Shown here: piece after piece, positions 63,528 through 64,000 of the stretch
Layout: each line of letters starts with the position of its first letter
How positions within the stretch are numbered: the first letter of the stretch is position 1
NCBI RefSeq assembly: GCF_028372415.1
Contig: NC_092877.1
Location: forward strand, 386,867,342-386,931,341
Source of the DNA: Notamacropus eugenii
Taxonomy: Eukaryota; Chordata; Mammalia; Diprotodontia; Macropodidae
DNA length: 64,000 nucleotides
Direction: 5' to 3'
Notes under the pieces: model-generated
What the model saw: the letters and a program-made list of their open reading frames with translations, nothing else
The model's database searches: none
Told to the model about the DNA's origin: nothing
Translations under genes and position numbers: made by a program

Positions 63528-64000
63528 TTTAATTTAATTATTATTATTTTTTAATGTTTTACAATCACTGCCATACAATTGAGATTTTATCCCCCCCACG
63601 CTTACCTCCCACTACCCCCCTCCCTCCCCATGACAGCATACAATTCTGTATAGGTTCTACATATACTTTCCTATTGAGTACATTTTCACTATAGTCATGC
63701 TATGTAGTCAAACTAAAATAAATGGAAGAAATCATATAACAAATCAAAACGTGATACACAAAAACACACACACACACAAACATGATCTGCTACATTCTGC
63801 AAATGACTGCCATATTTCTTTCTCTGAGTGTGGAAGGCATTTTGCCTTAGAAAACCACCACTGGGATTTTTTTTTAATAAGTTCTTGCGTTATTATGAAA
63901 TTCCAAGTCTACCAGAACAAACTCTCGCACACTGTGGTTGCTGCTGTGCACAAAGTTCTCCTGGTTCTGCTCCTTTCACTCAGCATCAGATCATATAAGT
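63528..64000 (-). mobile_element. L1 3' end, antisense, at the window edge
   Basis: Starts with a T-rich tract on the plus strand (an A-tail on the minus strand), then L1-like 3' sequence including CTCCTGGTTCTGCTCCTTTC and ACTCAGCATCAGATCATA, the reverse of the AGTGAAxxGAxCAGAACCAG region in other L1 ends here. It continues beyond the window. Confidence 0.65.

Overview
The window is vertebrate nuclear DNA and almost certainly marsupial. Three lines support this: CORE/tRNA-type SINEs with an RTE-like 3' tail (MAR1 type), marsupial-style L1 and 'half-L1' (HAL1) elements, and very abundant MIR/THER and L2 relics. The species cannot be fixed from the sequence. The window carries parts of three minus-strand genes in the order ACAP2 - PPP1R2 - APOD, the order and orientation I recall for the human 3q29 block. 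All three were recognised from translated exons and intron boundaries.

Layout: 1-20,884 is intron 1 of ACAP2, filled with nested LINEs (an L1 at about 8.9-15.3 kb interrupted by a HAL1, a MIR-like SINE, a MAR1 SINE and a small hAT element), an L2 copy at 6.9-8.0 kb and L1 3' ends at 0-0.64 and 16.8-17.7 kb. A G-rich minisatellite (19.37-19.94 kb) precedes the first coding exon of ACAP2 (20,885-20,937), which sits in a CpG island running to about 22.5 kb. A 13-bp minisatellite (22.55-23.58 kb) follows. From 24 to 35 kb the intergenic DNA holds a retroviral pol relic, L2, MAR1, HAL1/L1 ORF1 and ORF2 fragments and a hAT MITE. PPP1R2 runs from 48,219 down to its stop at 38,559-38,557 in the best reading (five coding exons), with a probable 3'UTR reaching about 35.0 kb. 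Its CpG-island promoter (47.1-48.9 kb) contains a third minisatellite and is flanked by a fourth with 100-bp and 600-bp higher-order structure (49.17-50.0 kb). A LINE 3' fragment follows at 50.5-51.4 kb. APOD runs from a TATA box at 60,442-60,448 to a poly(A) signal at 53,731-53,736, with one non-coding and four coding exons giving a complete 188-residue protein. The last 2.3 kb is a second, antisense HAL1 with an L1 3' end joined to it.

The genes are not an operon and do unrelated jobs: ACAP2 is an Arf6 GTPase-activating protein of endosomes, PPP1R2 is inhibitor-2 of protein phosphatase 1, and APOD is a secreted lipocalin. I found no wholly new biological system. The most interesting points are the PPP1R2 C-terminus reading through a perfect splice donor, ApoD lacking the free Cys116 and one N-glycosylation site, two ORF1-only HAL1 elements, and four GC-rich minisatellites clustered around two CpG-island promoters.
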